Origin: VBDM01 sp964430565 | GTDB taxonomy: Bacteria; Pseudomonadota; Gammaproteobacteria; Burkholderiales; SG8-39 | Assembly: GCA_964430565.1 (NCBI GenBank) | Contig: CAYSFD010000005.1 | Coordinates: forward strand, 1-64,000 | Direction of reading: 5' to 3' | DNA: 64,000 nucleotides | Shown here: piece by piece, positions 23,981 to 32,751 of the stretch | Numbering within the stretch: position 1 is the first letter of the stretch | Layout: every line of letters begins with the position of its first letter | Notes under the pieces: model-generated | Seen by the model: the letters and a program-made list of their open reading frames with translations, nothing else | Database searches by the model: none | Told to the model about the DNA's origin: nothing | Translations under genes and position numbers: made by a program

Positions 23981-24640
23981 TCAGTACCGCCCACCGCCCT
24001 GCATGAACTCGGTCGGCGGAAAGCGGCCGACGAGAGACTCGAGCAGCATCAGCTCGCTGTCGGTGTGGTTGGACATGTACGCCGGGACGATCGCGCGGCT
24101 GCGCCCGTCGCCGTAGATGTAGCGGGGCGACTCGTGATAGGTCGTCGTAACCGTTTCCTGTGCGCCGCCCGTCTTGGCCGCGACATCGGCTATGCCGTAG
24201 CAGAGGCAAAAGTAGGTGCGCGCGGGCTCGGCTTCGAGGTAAGCGGCGGTGCCGCGTATGCCGATGCTCGCCGTCGCGGTCAACAGGCGCCGATCCCTGC
24301 CCCTGCCGAAGACGCTGAGCAACTTTCCAGTCACGAGTTGCATCGCGCTCACCAGCGCGCCGCTCCCGATCAGTTCCGCGCGGCTGTTCGCGCGCACCAG
24401 AAACGCGTCCTCTCCGACCACGAACGTGGCATACCCGCGCCTGCCGGTTTCGATCGCATCGCCGGGGCGCACCATGGCTCCCGGCTCGGCGGGCTTGCCG
24501 TTGATGCTGACTTCTCCCCTTGTATTGCGCAGTCCCTGCGTTGCGGAGGATTGCGCAAGCGCCAGGCGAAGCGCCGCGGGCATGCTGACTGCGGCGCCAA
24601 GGGCGAGCAGTGCTCGACGTTGCGTGCGATGCTTGTCCAT
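23981..24640 (-). CDS. FecR-domain exported protein
   Basis: The 219-residue protein begins MDKHRTQRRALLALGAAVSMP, with twin arginines before a hydrophobic run ending ALAQ, so export by Tat or Sec is likely. Residues about 40-135 form a FecR beta domain: GEVSINGKPAEPGAMVRPGD, then GYATFVVGEDAFLVR, then TATASIGIRGTAAYLE. The C-terminal half (YCLCYGIADVAAK-like stretch, here FCLCYGIADVAA, and YGDGRSRAIVPAYMSNHTDSE) is shared with proteobacterial FecR-type proteins of unknown role. No sigma factor gene is beside it, so it is not an obvious FecR anti-sigma regulator. It diverges from the YyaL-like gene. Confidence 0.8.
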   Translation of the reverse strand: MDKHRTQRRALLALGAAVSMPAALRLALAQSSATQGLRNTRGEVSINGKPAEPGAMVRPGDAIETGRRGYATFVVGEDAFLVRANSRAELIGSGALVSAMQLVTGKLLSVFGRGRDRRLLTATASIGIRGTAAYLEAEPARTYFCLCYGIADVAAKTGGAQETVTTTYHESPRYIYGDGRSRAIVPAYMSNHTDSELMLLESLVGRFPPTEFMQGGGRY

Positions 24641-24664
24641 TCGACTCCCCTTGTGAACAGCCTC

Positions 24665-24687
24665 TAGTTTAATGCAGTGCTAAACTA
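24665..24687. promoter_or_regulatory. Perfect TAGTTTA-N9-TAAACTA dyad between divergent genes
   Basis: TAGTTTA (24665-24671) and TAAACTA (24681-24687) are exact reverse complements around nine bases. The site sits 25 bases upstream of the FecR-domain start and 40 bases upstream of the YyaL-like start. It is AT-rich in a GC-rich genome. A regulator operator controlling both genes is the simplest reading, but the protein is unknown. Confidence 0.45.
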
Positions 24688-24726
24688 AAACGGAGTTCCT
24701 GCAGTCCCAACCCAGTCCCAACAGTC

Positions 24727-26778
24727 ATGCCCAATCGCCTCGTTCGGGAAACCAGTCCGTATCTTCAGCAGCACGCGGGGAATCCCGTCGACTGGCACGC
24801 CTGGAACGAGGAAGCGCTAGGCCGCGCCCGCGAAGAGGACAAGCCGATCCTCCTCTCGGTGGGGTACTCGGCCTGCCACTGGTGCCATGTGATGGCGCAC
24901 GAGTCTTTCGAGGACCCTGCGGTGGCAGAAGTGATGAATCGCCTGTTCGTCAACGTGAAGGTGGATCGCGAGGAAAGGCCGGATCTCGACCAGATCTATC
25001 AGCTCGCGCACCAGATGCTCGCTCGCCGGCCGGGTGGATGGCCGTTGACGATGTTTCTCACCCCCGACGGCGCGCCTTTCTTCGGCGGCACGTATTTTCC
25101 GAAGGAGCCGCGCCACAACCTGCCGGGATTTCCGCAGCTGCTCGAGCGCGTCGCACAACTTTATCGCGAGCAGCGCGCGGAAATCGGTCGCCAGAACGAG
25201 ACCCTTCTCGCCACGTTTCAGAACATGCACGCCGGAGTGCCGGCGCATCACTCGGAGCTCTCGGCGGCGCCGATCGACGAAGGTTTGCGCAGCCTGAAGA
25301 CGAGCTTCGACTCGCGCTATGGCGGGTTCGGCGGCGCGCCCAAGTTTCCGCACCCTGCCGAGCTCGAATTCTGCCTGCGGCGTTCGGCCGCTCTGGGCGA
25401 CGGCGCGGCGCAGCGCGTCGCGACCACGACGCTCGAGCGCATGGCGCTCGGGGGAATCTACGATCAGCTAGGCGGCGGGTTCGCCCGCTACAGCGTGGAC
25501 GCGCAGTGGCAGATTCCTCATTTCGAAAAAATGCTCTACGACAACGGCCCGCTGCTTCGCCTGTATGCCGATGCGTGGACCGCCACGCGAAATCCGCTTT
25601 TTGCGCGAGTGGCCGCGGAGACTGCCGGCTGGGTCATGCGAGAAATGCAGTCGCCCGAGGGAGGCTATTACTCGTCGCTCGACGCCGACTCGGAACACGA
25701 GGAGGGCAAGTTCTACGTGTGGATGCCCGAAGAAGCGCAGGCACTGCTCTCTGCTGAGGAGTTCGCGGTGCTGGCGCCCTACTACGGCCTGGATGGCCCT
25801 CCCAATTTCGAAAACACGCGCTGGCACCTGCATGTCGCAAGCACGCTGGGTGCGGTGGCCGAACGCATCGGAAAAAGCGAGGGCGAGTGCTCCCGCCTGC
25901 TCGAATCGGGGAAGGGAAAACTCTTGGCCGCTCGCGAGAAGCGCGTACGCCCGGGGCGCGATGAGAAGGTGCTGGTCAGCTGGAACGCGCTCATGATCGC
26001 GGGCATGGCGCGAGCGGCCGCGGTGTTCGGCCGAGACGATTGGCTGCGGTCGGCCAAGAAGGCTTTCGCCTTCATCCGCGGCACGATGTGGGCGAACGAG
26101 CGGCTCCTCGCCACGTACAAGGATGGTCGGGCTCACCTCAACGCCTACCTGGACGACTACGCTTTTCTGTTGCTCGCGACGATCGAGCTCCTGCAGGCCG
26201 AATTCGAACCAGGCGCTCTTGCGTTCGCCGAAGAACTGGCTGAGGTTCTGCTCGAGCAGTTCGAAGACAAGGAAAACGGTGGCTTCTTCTTTACCAGCCA
26301 CGATCACGAACGGCTGATCCACCGGCCAAAACCCGGCTACGACAACGCCACGCCTTCGGGCAACGGCATGGCTGCGTTGGCTCTGCAACGCCTGCACTTT
26401 CTCACAGGTGAGTCGCGCTACGCGCTCGCCGCCGAGCGCACGCTGGCGCAGTTTCATTCCGCGATGAGCGAGCAGCCGGGCGGTCACGCGACGCTGCTCG
26501 CGGCGCTGGAAGAGCGCCAGACGCCTACGCGCACGATCATCCTGCGCGGGCCTTCGGCGGAGCTGCAAAGCTGGAAAAGCGCGCTCGCCCAGCGCTATTT
26601 GCCGCACACCGTCGTGATGGCCATCGGCAGCGATGTTGGAGGCCTGCCGCCGGTGCTCGCCAAGCCCGCAGGCCGCGGGGTCAACGCCTGGGTATGCGAG
26701 GGCGTCAGTTGCCTCGCCCCGATCGATCGCCTGGAAAACCTGATCGAGCAGGTTTCCAAGCCGGCAAAAATCCAGTAG
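24727..26778 (+). CDS. YyaL/spermatogenesis-associated protein 20-like thioredoxin-domain protein
   Basis: The 683-residue protein has an N-terminal DUF255 thioredoxin-like domain (NRLVRETSPYLQQHAGNPVDW, with C50-H-W-C53 in YSACHWCH and FVNVKVDREERPD). A long six-hairpin glycosidase-like helical domain follows (KMLYDNGPLLRLYADA, LDADSEHEEGKFYVW, PSGNGMAALAL). The family is widespread and its reaction is not known; suggestions include redox or sugar-epimerase-like roles. Length matches the family (about 670-700). It is followed 33 bases later by a cytochrome c gene on the same strand. Confidence 0.92.
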   Translation: MPNRLVRETSPYLQQHAGNPVDWHAWNEEALGRAREEDKPILLSVGYSACHWCHVMAHESFEDPAVAEVMNRLFVNVKVDREERPDLDQIYQLAHQMLARRPGGWPLTMFLTPDGAPFFGGTYFPKEPRHNLPGFPQLLERVAQLYREQRAEIGRQNETLLATFQNMHAGVPAHHSELSAAPIDEGLRSLKTSFDSRYGGFGGAPKFPHPAELEFCLRRSAALGDGAAQRVATTTLERMALGGIYDQLGGGFARYSVDAQWQIPHFEKMLYDNGPLLRLYADAWTATRNPLFARVAAETAGWVMREMQSPEGGYYSSLDADSEHEEGKFYVWMPEEAQALLSAEEFAVLAPYYGLDGPPNFENTRWHLHVASTLGAVAERIGKSEGECSRLLESGKGKLLAAREKRVRPGRDEKVLVSWNALMIAGMARAAAVFGRDDWLRSAKKAFAFIRGTMWANERLLATYKDGRAHLNAYLDDYAFLLLATIELLQAEFEPGALAFAEELAEVLLEQFEDKENGGFFFTSHDHERLIHRPKPGYDNATPSGNGMAALALQRLHFLTGESRYALAAERTLAQFHSAMSEQPGGHATLLAALEERQTPTRTIILRGPSAELQSWKSALAQRYLPHTVVMAIGSDVGGLPPVLAKPAGRGVNAWVCEGVSCLAPIDRLENLIEQVSKPAKIQ

Positions 26779-26811
26779 CATGGCGCGTTTTTTTAACTTC
26801 CCGGAGAATTT

Positions 26812-27126
26812 ATGAAACCCCAAGTGCTGTTCCTAGCCGCTGCAGCGGCATCGCTTTCCGGCGCCGCGGCGCTTGCCGCCGACGCGCAGCAGTTGCTGAA
26901 GGACAAGGCTTGCCTAGCTTGCCACACCGTGGACAAGAAATTGATCGGCCCGTCATACAAGGAAGTGGCGGCCAAGTACAAGTCCCGCAAGGACGCCGAG
27001 GCGTATCTCGCGAAGAAAATCACGGAAGGCTCGACCGGGGTGTGGGGCCCCGTGCCGATGCCCCCCAACACCGTTAACGATGTCGACGCCAAGACACTCG
27101 CGAAGTACATCCTCACGACAAAGTAG
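26812..27126 (+). CDS. Class I cytochrome c (c551/c552 type)
   Basis: This small secreted cytochrome is 104 residues with a signal peptide of about 22 residues. C34-x-x-C37-H38 in KACLACHTV binds the haem, and M in GPVPMPPN near residue 83 is the sixth ligand. The layout matches soluble periplasmic cytochromes c551/c552, electron carriers to terminal oxidases or reductases. A ribosome site (GGAGA) precedes ATG 26812, and TTTTTTT lies just before it. It follows the YyaL-like gene by 33 bases. Confidence 0.93.
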   Translation: MKPQVLFLAAAAASLSGAAALAADAQQLLKDKACLACHTVDKKLIGPSYKEVAAKYKSRKDAEAYLAKKITEGSTGVWGPVPMPPNTVNDVDAKTLAKYILTTK

Positions 27127-27153
27127 CCTCGCGCGTGGTGCGCTACAGCCGCC

Positions 27154-27189
27154 TGTCAAATTGACAGCCCTCTATGTCGTGCGCATAAT
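27154..27189 (+). promoter_or_regulatory. sigma70-like promoter with palindrome over the -35 box
   Basis: TTGACA (27161-27166) and CATAAT (27184-27189) are separated by exactly 17 bases, close to the consensus. The -35 box is the right arm of a 13-bp perfect palindrome, TGTCAA-A-TTGACA (27154-27166). A repressor bound there would block polymerase. It lies 40 bases upstream of the substrate-binding protein gene and is the probable start of the liv operon. Confidence 0.65.
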
Positions 27190-27228
27190 CGGTCGCCGTT
27201 CCCGCTGTTTCTAGATTCGGAGGTCACC

Positions 27229-28452
27229 ATGATCCGCACCCATTTCGGCGTAATTGCGATCACAGTCGTCGCGGTCGTTTCCGGCTGCGGCGAAGACAAG
27301 AAGGGAGCGCAGGTCTACAGGGGATTTACCATCGCAATTGGCAGCGTCGCACCCCTGACGGGCGGCATCGCTCACCTCGGCAAGGACAACGAGAACGGCG
27401 CGCGGCTGGCGATCGAGGAAGCCAACGCAGCGAAAATCAAGATCGGCGGCAAGGATGCCGCGTTCGAGCTGGTGTCGCACGACGACCAGGCCGATCCCAA
27501 GGTCGGCACGACCGTGGCGCAAAAGCTCGTCGATGCTAAGGTTGCCGGGGTAGTCGGGCACTTGAATTCCGGCACCTCGATTCCCGCCTCCTCGATCTAC
27601 AGTCAGGCCAACATCCCCGTGATCTCGGGCTCTGCGACCAACCCCAAGCTGACCGAACAGGGCTTCAGGACGCAGTTTCGCGTCGTCGGCCGCGACGATC
27701 AGCAGGGGCCGGCGATTGCGAGCTATCTCGCGGAGACGACGAAGCCGAAGGTCGCGGCGGTGATCGACGACGCCACCGCCTACGGCGAGGGCATCGCAAA
27801 CGAAGTGGAGAAAACGCTCAAGGCCGCAGGCGTGAACGTCCTTCCACGCGAGAAAGGCACCGACAAGACCACCGACTGGAAGGCCGTCCTTACGAAGGTG
27901 AAAGGACGCAGCCCCGACGCGGTGTTCTACGGCGGGATGGATGCGACCGGCGGGCCGCTGCTCAAGCAGGGACGCGAGCTCGGCATCAAGGCGGTATTCT
28001 CCTTCGGCGACGGCGCCTGCACCGACAAGATGAAGGAGCTGGCGGGCGACTCCGCCGAAGGGCTTCTGTGCTCGCAGGCCGGCATCCCGGCTCAGGCGGC
28101 CTCGAAGAAATTCCTCGAAGCCTACAAGAAGCGCTTCAACGTGGATCCGATCCTGTATTCGCCTTTCACCTACGACGCGGCGAATATTCTGATCGAGGCC
28201 ATGAAAAAAGCGGACTCCGCCGATCCGGCGAAGTACCTGCCGGTGCTGCAAAAACTCGAATTTGCCGGCGTCACCGGTAAGATCGCCTTCGACGCCAAAG
28301 GCGACCGCAGCGACGCGGAGATGACGATCTTCACTATCAAGGGCGGCAAGCTCGAACCGATTGCCATCATCAAGGGCGGCAAGACCGTGAGTTACCAGGA
28401 CTTCATCGCACAGGCCGCGGCACTCCAGCCAGGGGATGCGGCGAAGAAGTAA
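27229..28452 (+). CDS. Branched-chain amino acid-type ABC transporter substrate-binding protein
   Basis: The 407-residue protein has GSVAPLTGGIAHLGKDNENGARLAIEEANA near residues 34-63 (periplasmic-binding fold type I, LivJ/K-like), DDQADPKVGTTVAQKLV, then GHLNSGTSIPAS and SGSATNPKLTEQGFRT. The N-terminus ends in VVSGCGED, a plausible lipobox, so it may be lipid-anchored rather than freely periplasmic, which is uncommon for LivK homologues. It heads the liv operon but is followed by a terminator hairpin, consistent with its being made in excess over the permease. Amino acid preference is not visible. Confidence 0.93.
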   Translation: MIRTHFGVIAITVVAVVSGCGEDKKGAQVYRGFTIAIGSVAPLTGGIAHLGKDNENGARLAIEEANAAKIKIGGKDAAFELVSHDDQADPKVGTTVAQKLVDAKVAGVVGHLNSGTSIPASSIYSQANIPVISGSATNPKLTEQGFRTQFRVVGRDDQQGPAIASYLAETTKPKVAAVIDDATAYGEGIANEVEKTLKAAGVNVLPREKGTDKTTDWKAVLTKVKGRSPDAVFYGGMDATGGPLLKQGRELGIKAVFSFGDGACTDKMKELAGDSAEGLLCSQAGIPAQAASKKFLEAYKKRFNVDPILYSPFTYDAANILIEAMKKADSADPAKYLPVLQKLEFAGVTGKIAFDAKGDRSDAEMTIFTIKGGKLEPIAIIKGGKTVSYQDFIAQAAALQPGDAAKK

Positions 28453-28476
28453 GCCCTTTGAAGGAAATGAAGACGA

Positions 28477-28500
28477 CGGCACCTGCGGGTGCCGTTTTTG
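28477..28500 (+). terminator. Intrinsic terminator or attenuator after the substrate-binding gene
   Basis: CGGCACC (28477-28483) pairs with GGTGCCG (28488-28494) around TGCG, followed by TTTTTG. It lies 25 bases after the receptor stop and 52 bases before livH, so partial termination would yield more receptor than permease. Confidence 0.8.
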
Positions 28501-28551
28501 TTTGGTTCTCCTTTCCCTCTGGGATCAGCGTGAGATTCGAGTAGTCACGCC

Positions 28552-29475
28552 GTGGACATCTTCATCCAGCAGATCATCAACGGCCTGACGCTGGGCGCCG
28601 TGTACGCCGTGGTTGCGCTCGGCTACACCATGGTCTACGGCATCATCCAGCTCATCAACTTCGCCCACGGCGAGGTGGTGATGATCGGCGCAATGGTGGC
28701 GTTCTCCGTGATCGGCGCGCTCGCCCCTAGCGGCCTGCCGCCGGGCCTCGTCGTGCTCGCCGCCACCGGCTGCGCGATTCCGGCATGCATGCTGATCGGC
28801 TACGCGATGGAGAGGATGGCGTACCGGCCCTTGCGCGGCGCGCCGCGCCTGGCTCCGCTTATCACCGCGATCGGCATCTCGATCATTCTGCAGCACGTGG
28901 CGATGCTGATCTGGAGCCGCAACCCGCTCGCCTTTCCGCAGATCATCAAGGCGCAGTCGTACGATCTCGCCGGCGCCACGATTACCAACGTTCAGATCGC
29001 GATCCTGGCGATCTCGGTTGCGATGATGGCTGGCCTCACCGCGCTGGTTTACCGCACGAAACTTGGCACGGCGATGCGCGCGACCGCACAAAACCCCCAG
29101 ATCGCGGGCCTGATGGGCATCGATGCGAACCGCGTCATCGCGTTCACCTTCGTCATCGGAGCGGCGCTTGCCGCGGTGGCCGGGGTGATGGTGGCGAGCT
29201 ACTACGGCATCGCGCACTACACGATGGGCTCGCAGCTCGGCTTGAAGGCTTTCTGCGCCGCGGTGCTCGGCGGGATCGGGAATATTCCTGGGGCGATGCT
29301 CGGCGGCGTGCTGCTCGGGCTGGTGGAGGCGCTGGGCGCGGGCTACATCGGCGATCTTACCGGCAACGTGTTCGGCTCCAACTACCAGGACGTGTTCGCC
29401 TTCATCGTGCTGATCGTGGTGCTGGTGCTGCGACCCTCGGGGCTATTGGGCGAGCGGGTGGGGGACAGGGCGTGA
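28552..29475 (+). CDS. livH: Branched-chain amino acid ABC permease LivH
   Basis: The 307-residue membrane protein starts at GTG 28552 (DIFIQQIINGLTLGAVYAVVALGYTMVYGI follows, the standard LivH opening in shortened form QIINGLTLGAVYAVVALG). About eight hydrophobic segments are present, with the EAA-like AVLGGIGNIPGAMLGG loop near residue 240 that contacts the ATPase. Together with LivM it forms the membrane channel. Its stop overlaps the LivM GTG by four bases. Confidence 0.95.
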   Translation: MDIFIQQIINGLTLGAVYAVVALGYTMVYGIIQLINFAHGEVVMIGAMVAFSVIGALAPSGLPPGLVVLAATGCAIPACMLIGYAMERMAYRPLRGAPRLAPLITAIGISIILQHVAMLIWSRNPLAFPQIIKAQSYDLAGATITNVQIAILAISVAMMAGLTALVYRTKLGTAMRATAQNPQIAGLMGIDANRVIAFTFVIGAALAAVAGVMVASYYGIAHYTMGSQLGLKAFCAAVLGGIGNIPGAMLGGVLLGLVEALGAGYIGDLTGNVFGSNYQDVFAFIVLIVVLVLRPSGLLGERVGDRA

Positions 29476-30563
29476 GAGCGTACGTGATTGATACAGTCGA
29501 ACGCCTGAAGCGAGAGCGGGCGGTGCTGTGGGGCGGCGTGGCGCTCGTCGCGCTCGCGCTGCTCGCGCTGCCGTTCGCGCTCGCCGCAGTCGGGACGACG
29601 TGGGTGCGGATCACCAATTTCGCGATCCTGTTCGTGTTCCTCGCTCTCGGTCTGAACATCGTGGTCGGTTTCGCCGGGCTGCTCGACCTCGGCTACGTCG
29701 CCTTCTATGCGGTCGGCGCTTATGTCTACGCGCTGCTCGCCTCGCCGCACTTCAATCTCCACTGGCCGTTCTGGGTGATCCTGCCGATCGGCGCGGCGGT
29801 GGCGGCTCTGTTCGGCGTTCTGCTCGGTGTGCCTACGCTCAAGCTGCGCGGCGACTACCTCGCGATCGTCACTCTGGGCTTCGGCGAAATCGTGCGCATC
29901 TTCCTCAACAATCTTTCGCAGCCCGTCAACATCACCAACGGCCCCCAGGGCATAGCGCGTATCGATCCGTTCACGCTCGGCGGAGTGGATTTCTCAAGGA
30001 CCGAGACCTATCTCGGGCTCGTGTTCAGCGGCCCGATCAAGTACTACTACCTTTTGCTCCTGGTGCTGCTCGCGGTGATCTTCATCAACGTTCGGCTGCA
30101 GGATTCGCGCATCGGCCGCGCCTGGGAGGCGGTCCGCGAGGACGAGGTGGCCGCGCGTGCGATGGGCATCGACACGAGGAATATCAAACTGCTCGCTTTC
30201 GCCATGGGCGCCTCGTTCGGCGGCGTGGCGGGGGGCATGTTTTCGGCGATCCAGGGGTTCGTCTCGCCGGAGAGTTTCGTTCTGGTCGAGTCCATCATGG
30301 TGCTCTCGATGGTCGTGCTCGGCGGCATGGGCAACATCTGGGGCGTGATCCTCGGCGCGGTGCTGCTTTCTTTTGTGCCGGAGATCCTGCGCTTCACCGT
30401 GGAACCGCTGCAGATGCAGTGGTTCGGTCGGATGATCGTCGAGCCGGAAGTGATCCGCATGCTGATCTTCGGCTTTGCGCTGGTTCTCGTCATGGCGCTC
30501 AGGCCCGGCGGCCTGTGGCCTTCCGCGGTGCGCAGACGTGAGCTCGCCGAGCGCAGGCTATGA
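29472..30563 (+). CDS. livM: Branched-chain amino acid ABC permease LivM
   Basis: The 363-residue protein starts at GTG 29472, inside the livH stop (GTGA). A much longer upstream frame overlapping livH is discarded. NFAILFVFLALGLNIVVGFAG near residue 50, PTLKLRGDYLAIVTLGFGEI near 120-140, and VVLGGMGNIWGVILGA near 280 are LivM marks. It pairs with LivH as the second transmembrane subunit. The stop overlaps the livG ATG by four bases, so the four downstream genes are translationally coupled. Confidence 0.95.
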   Translation: MRAYVIDTVERLKRERAVLWGGVALVALALLALPFALAAVGTTWVRITNFAILFVFLALGLNIVVGFAGLLDLGYVAFYAVGAYVYALLASPHFNLHWPFWVILPIGAAVAALFGVLLGVPTLKLRGDYLAIVTLGFGEIVRIFLNNLSQPVNITNGPQGIARIDPFTLGGVDFSRTETYLGLVFSGPIKYYYLLLLVLLAVIFINVRLQDSRIGRAWEAVREDEVAARAMGIDTRNIKLLAFAMGASFGGVAGGMFSAIQGFVSPESFVLVESIMVLSMVVLGGMGNIWGVILGAVLLSFVPEILRFTVEPLQMQWFGRMIVEPEVIRMLIFGFALVLVMALRPGGLWPSAVRRRELAERRL

Positions 30564-31366
30564 GCGCCGTGCTGGAAGCGCGAGACGGCGCTATGGCTGA
30601 TGCGCTGCTCGTTGCTACAAACTTGAGCAAACGCTTTGGCGGCATCGAGGCTTTGAGCGCGGCCAATTTCGAGATCAGGCAAGGGGAAATATACGGGCTG
30701 ATCGGCCCGAACGGTGCTGGAAAGACAACGCTATTCAACTTGCTCACCGGAATCTATCCGCCCGACCGCGGCCATTTCACCTTCGAGGGCAAGGACCTTG
30801 CCGGCCTGAAGCCGCACCAGATCGCCGCGCGCGGCATCGCCCGCACGTTCCAGAACATCCGCCTCTTCGCCAATCTCTCCGCGCTCGAGAACGTGATGAT
30901 CGGCCGCCATGTTCGTACGCGCGCCGGCGTAATCGGTGCGATTCTGCACGACTCGGCGACACGCACAGAGGAGGCCGGGATCGAGCGGCGTGCGGCGGAG
31001 CTGCTCGATTACGTCGGCATCCGCAACCGCGCCAACGACGCGGCGGGGAGCCTGCCCTACGGCGACCAGCGGCGGCTGGAGATCGCCCGCTCGCTTGCCA
31101 CCGACCCGAAGCTGCTCGCGCTGGATGAGCCGGCCGCGGGCATGAACCCGTCGGAAACGCTGGCGCTGCGGGGCTTGCTCGAGCGCATCCGCAGGGATGG
31201 GACGACACTCCTTCTGATCGAGCATGACATGCGTTTGGTCATGAACGTATGTGACCGGGTGCTTGTGCTCGACCACGGCGAGCGCATCGCCGAGGGCCTC
31301 CCCGCGGAGGTGCAGAGAGACCCAAGGGTGATCGAGGCGTATCTCGGAGCGCCGCAAGCTGTATGA
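30560..31366 (+). CDS. livG: Branched-chain amino acid ABC ATPase LivG
   Basis: The 268-residue ATPase carries Walker A GPNGAGKTTLF near residue 50, the shortened LivG-type signature LPYGDQRRLEIARSL near 170 in place of LSGGQ, and Walker B LLALDEPAAGMNP near 190, followed by the switch His in LLIEHDM. The long insertion between Walker A and the signature, with RTFQNIRLF, is typical of LivG. It overlaps livM and livF by four bases each. It hydrolyses ATP to drive uptake with LivF. Confidence 0.96.
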   Translation: MSAVLEARDGAMADALLVATNLSKRFGGIEALSAANFEIRQGEIYGLIGPNGAGKTTLFNLLTGIYPPDRGHFTFEGKDLAGLKPHQIAARGIARTFQNIRLFANLSALENVMIGRHVRTRAGVIGAILHDSATRTEEAGIERRAAELLDYVGIRNRANDAAGSLPYGDQRRLEIARSLATDPKLLALDEPAAGMNPSETLALRGLLERIRRDGTTLLLIEHDMRLVMNVCDRVLVLDHGERIAEGLPAEVQRDPRVIEAYLGAPQAV

Positions 31367-32085
31367 ACCTGCTCGAAGTCCGCGCTCTCGAAGTTCGCTA
31401 CGGCGGGATTCGCGCGGTGAAGGGCGTCGATTTCGATATCGCCGAGGGCGAGCTGGTTTGCCTGATCGGTGCAAACGGCGCCGGGAAGTCCTCGACGCTG
31501 CGCGCTGTGTCGGGGCTTTTGCCGGCCGCGTCCGGAGCCGTCAGGTTCCGCGGGCGCGACTTGGCCGGCGAGCCTGCGTTTCGGCGCGCGCGCGCGGGGT
31601 TGATCATGGTTCCGGAAGGGCGGGGCGTTTTTTCCCAGCTCAGCGTCGAGGAGAACCTCTCAATGGGCGCTTATCCTCGCGCCGACGGCGAGATCGAATC
31701 GGATCGAACCCGCGTGCTCGAGCTCTTCCCTCACCTCGCGGAGCGCCGCCGCCAGACTGCGGGCACCCTTTCCGGCGGCGAGCAGCAGATGCTTGCCATC
31801 GGCCGCGCGCTGATGAGCAGGCCGACGCTGCTCGCGCTCGACGAGCCCAGCATGGGCCTTGCGCCCATCGTTGCTCGGAAGATTTTCGAAGTGATCCGCG
31901 ACATCAACCGCGCCGGCGTCACGGTGCTGCTGGTCGAGCAGAATGCTCGCGCGGCGCTCGCGCTCGCCGGTCGCGCTTACGTGATCGAAAGCGGAACGAT
32001 CACGCTGTCGGGTGACGCCCGCGCGCTGCTTGCCGACCCCAAGGTGCGCGAGGCGTATCTCGGTGAAGCAGTCGAGCAAGCGTAG
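31363..32085 (+). CDS. livF: Branched-chain amino acid ABC ATPase LivF
   Basis: The 240-residue ATPase has Walker A GANGAGKSSTL near residue 38, the signature TLSGGEQQMLAIGRALM near 137, and Walker B LLALDEPSMGLAP near 160, then VLLVEQN with Gln rather than His after the switch Glu, as usual for LivF. It is the last gene of the liv operon and converges with the FixJ-type regulator gene 36 bases away. Confidence 0.96.
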   Translation: MNLLEVRALEVRYGGIRAVKGVDFDIAEGELVCLIGANGAGKSSTLRAVSGLLPAASGAVRFRGRDLAGEPAFRRARAGLIMVPEGRGVFSQLSVEENLSMGAYPRADGEIESDRTRVLELFPHLAERRRQTAGTLSGGEQQMLAIGRALMSRPTLLALDEPSMGLAPIVARKIFEVIRDINRAGVTVLLVEQNARAALALAGRAYVIESGTITLSGDARALLADPKVREAYLGEAVEQA

Positions 32086-32121
32086 TCACGTATATGGAGC
32101 TCTATATCATGGGACTGTGAC

Positions 32122-32751
32122 TCAACGGCTGTCGTCCTCTGGAGGTGTTGCGGCAACAGCAAAGCGGACCAACTCCGCGACATTTCGCACATCGAGTTTT
32201 TCCATAATGCGCGTCTTATGTACTTCGACGGTACGGGAGCTTATGCCCAGAGCCGCCGCGATTTCCTTGGCGTGTAGCCCACGGGCAGCTTGGTCCAGTA
32301 CCTCGCGCTCGCGGCTTGTGAGGCGGCCCAGCTTTTCCGCGTCTGCACGCCGGCTGTCCTGCCGCTGTATGCGGCGCTCCTCTAGTGCAAATGCGGTTTC
32401 GATGGCCGCGCGCAATTGCATGTGATCGAAAGGCTTTTCGAGAAAATCCACAGCTTGCGATCGGAACGCTGCACGGGCGGTCGGCACGTCGCCGTGCGCG
32501 GTAATAATTACGAACGGCAAGATGACTTCTTGCTTCCTCAGTTCCTCCTGCAGCTCAACGCCGCTTCGCCCCGGCAATCTCACGTCCGCTATGACACAGC
32601 CCGCCCAGTCTTTTTTCCAGGCAGCGAGAAATGCTTCGGCGTCGGCGAAAACCGAGGTGCGATAGCCGGCCAACCCGAGCATGAGGGCAATGGAATCACG
32701 CACCGAGGCATCATCGTCAATGACGAAGACAGTCAGGTTTTCTGAACGCAT
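32122..32751 (-). CDS. FixJ/TtrR-type response regulator
   Basis: The 209-residue protein has a receiver domain (VFVIDDDASVRDSI at 8-21, phospho-acceptor D56 in ADVRLPG, IITAHGD, FLEKPF with the conserved Lys) and a LuxR-type HTH near 145-190 (LTSREREVLDQAARGL then KEIAAALGISSRTVEVH). It is the output partner of the kinase whose gene overlaps its start by 19 bases. FixJ/StyR/TtrR proteins bind inverted repeats when phosphorylated; the GTAAGT-N6-ACTTAC dyad at 34340-34357 is a candidate target. Target genes probably include the divergent antiporter. Confidence 0.93.
   Translation of the reverse strand: MRSENLTVFVIDDDASVRDSIALMLGLAGYRTSVFADAEAFLAAWKKDWAGCVIADVRLPGRSGVELQEELRKQEVILPFVIITAHGDVPTARAAFRSQAVDFLEKPFDHMQLRAAIETAFALEERRIQRQDSRRADAEKLGRLTSREREVLDQAARGLHAKEIAAALGISSRTVEVHKTRIMEKLDVRNVAELVRFAVAATPPEDDSR

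Noticed and set aside
28785..29471. N-terminal extension of LivM overlapping livH
   Set aside because: The extension is out of frame with LivH and Arg-rich. LivM homology begins after GTG 29472, which has the usual four-base overlap.
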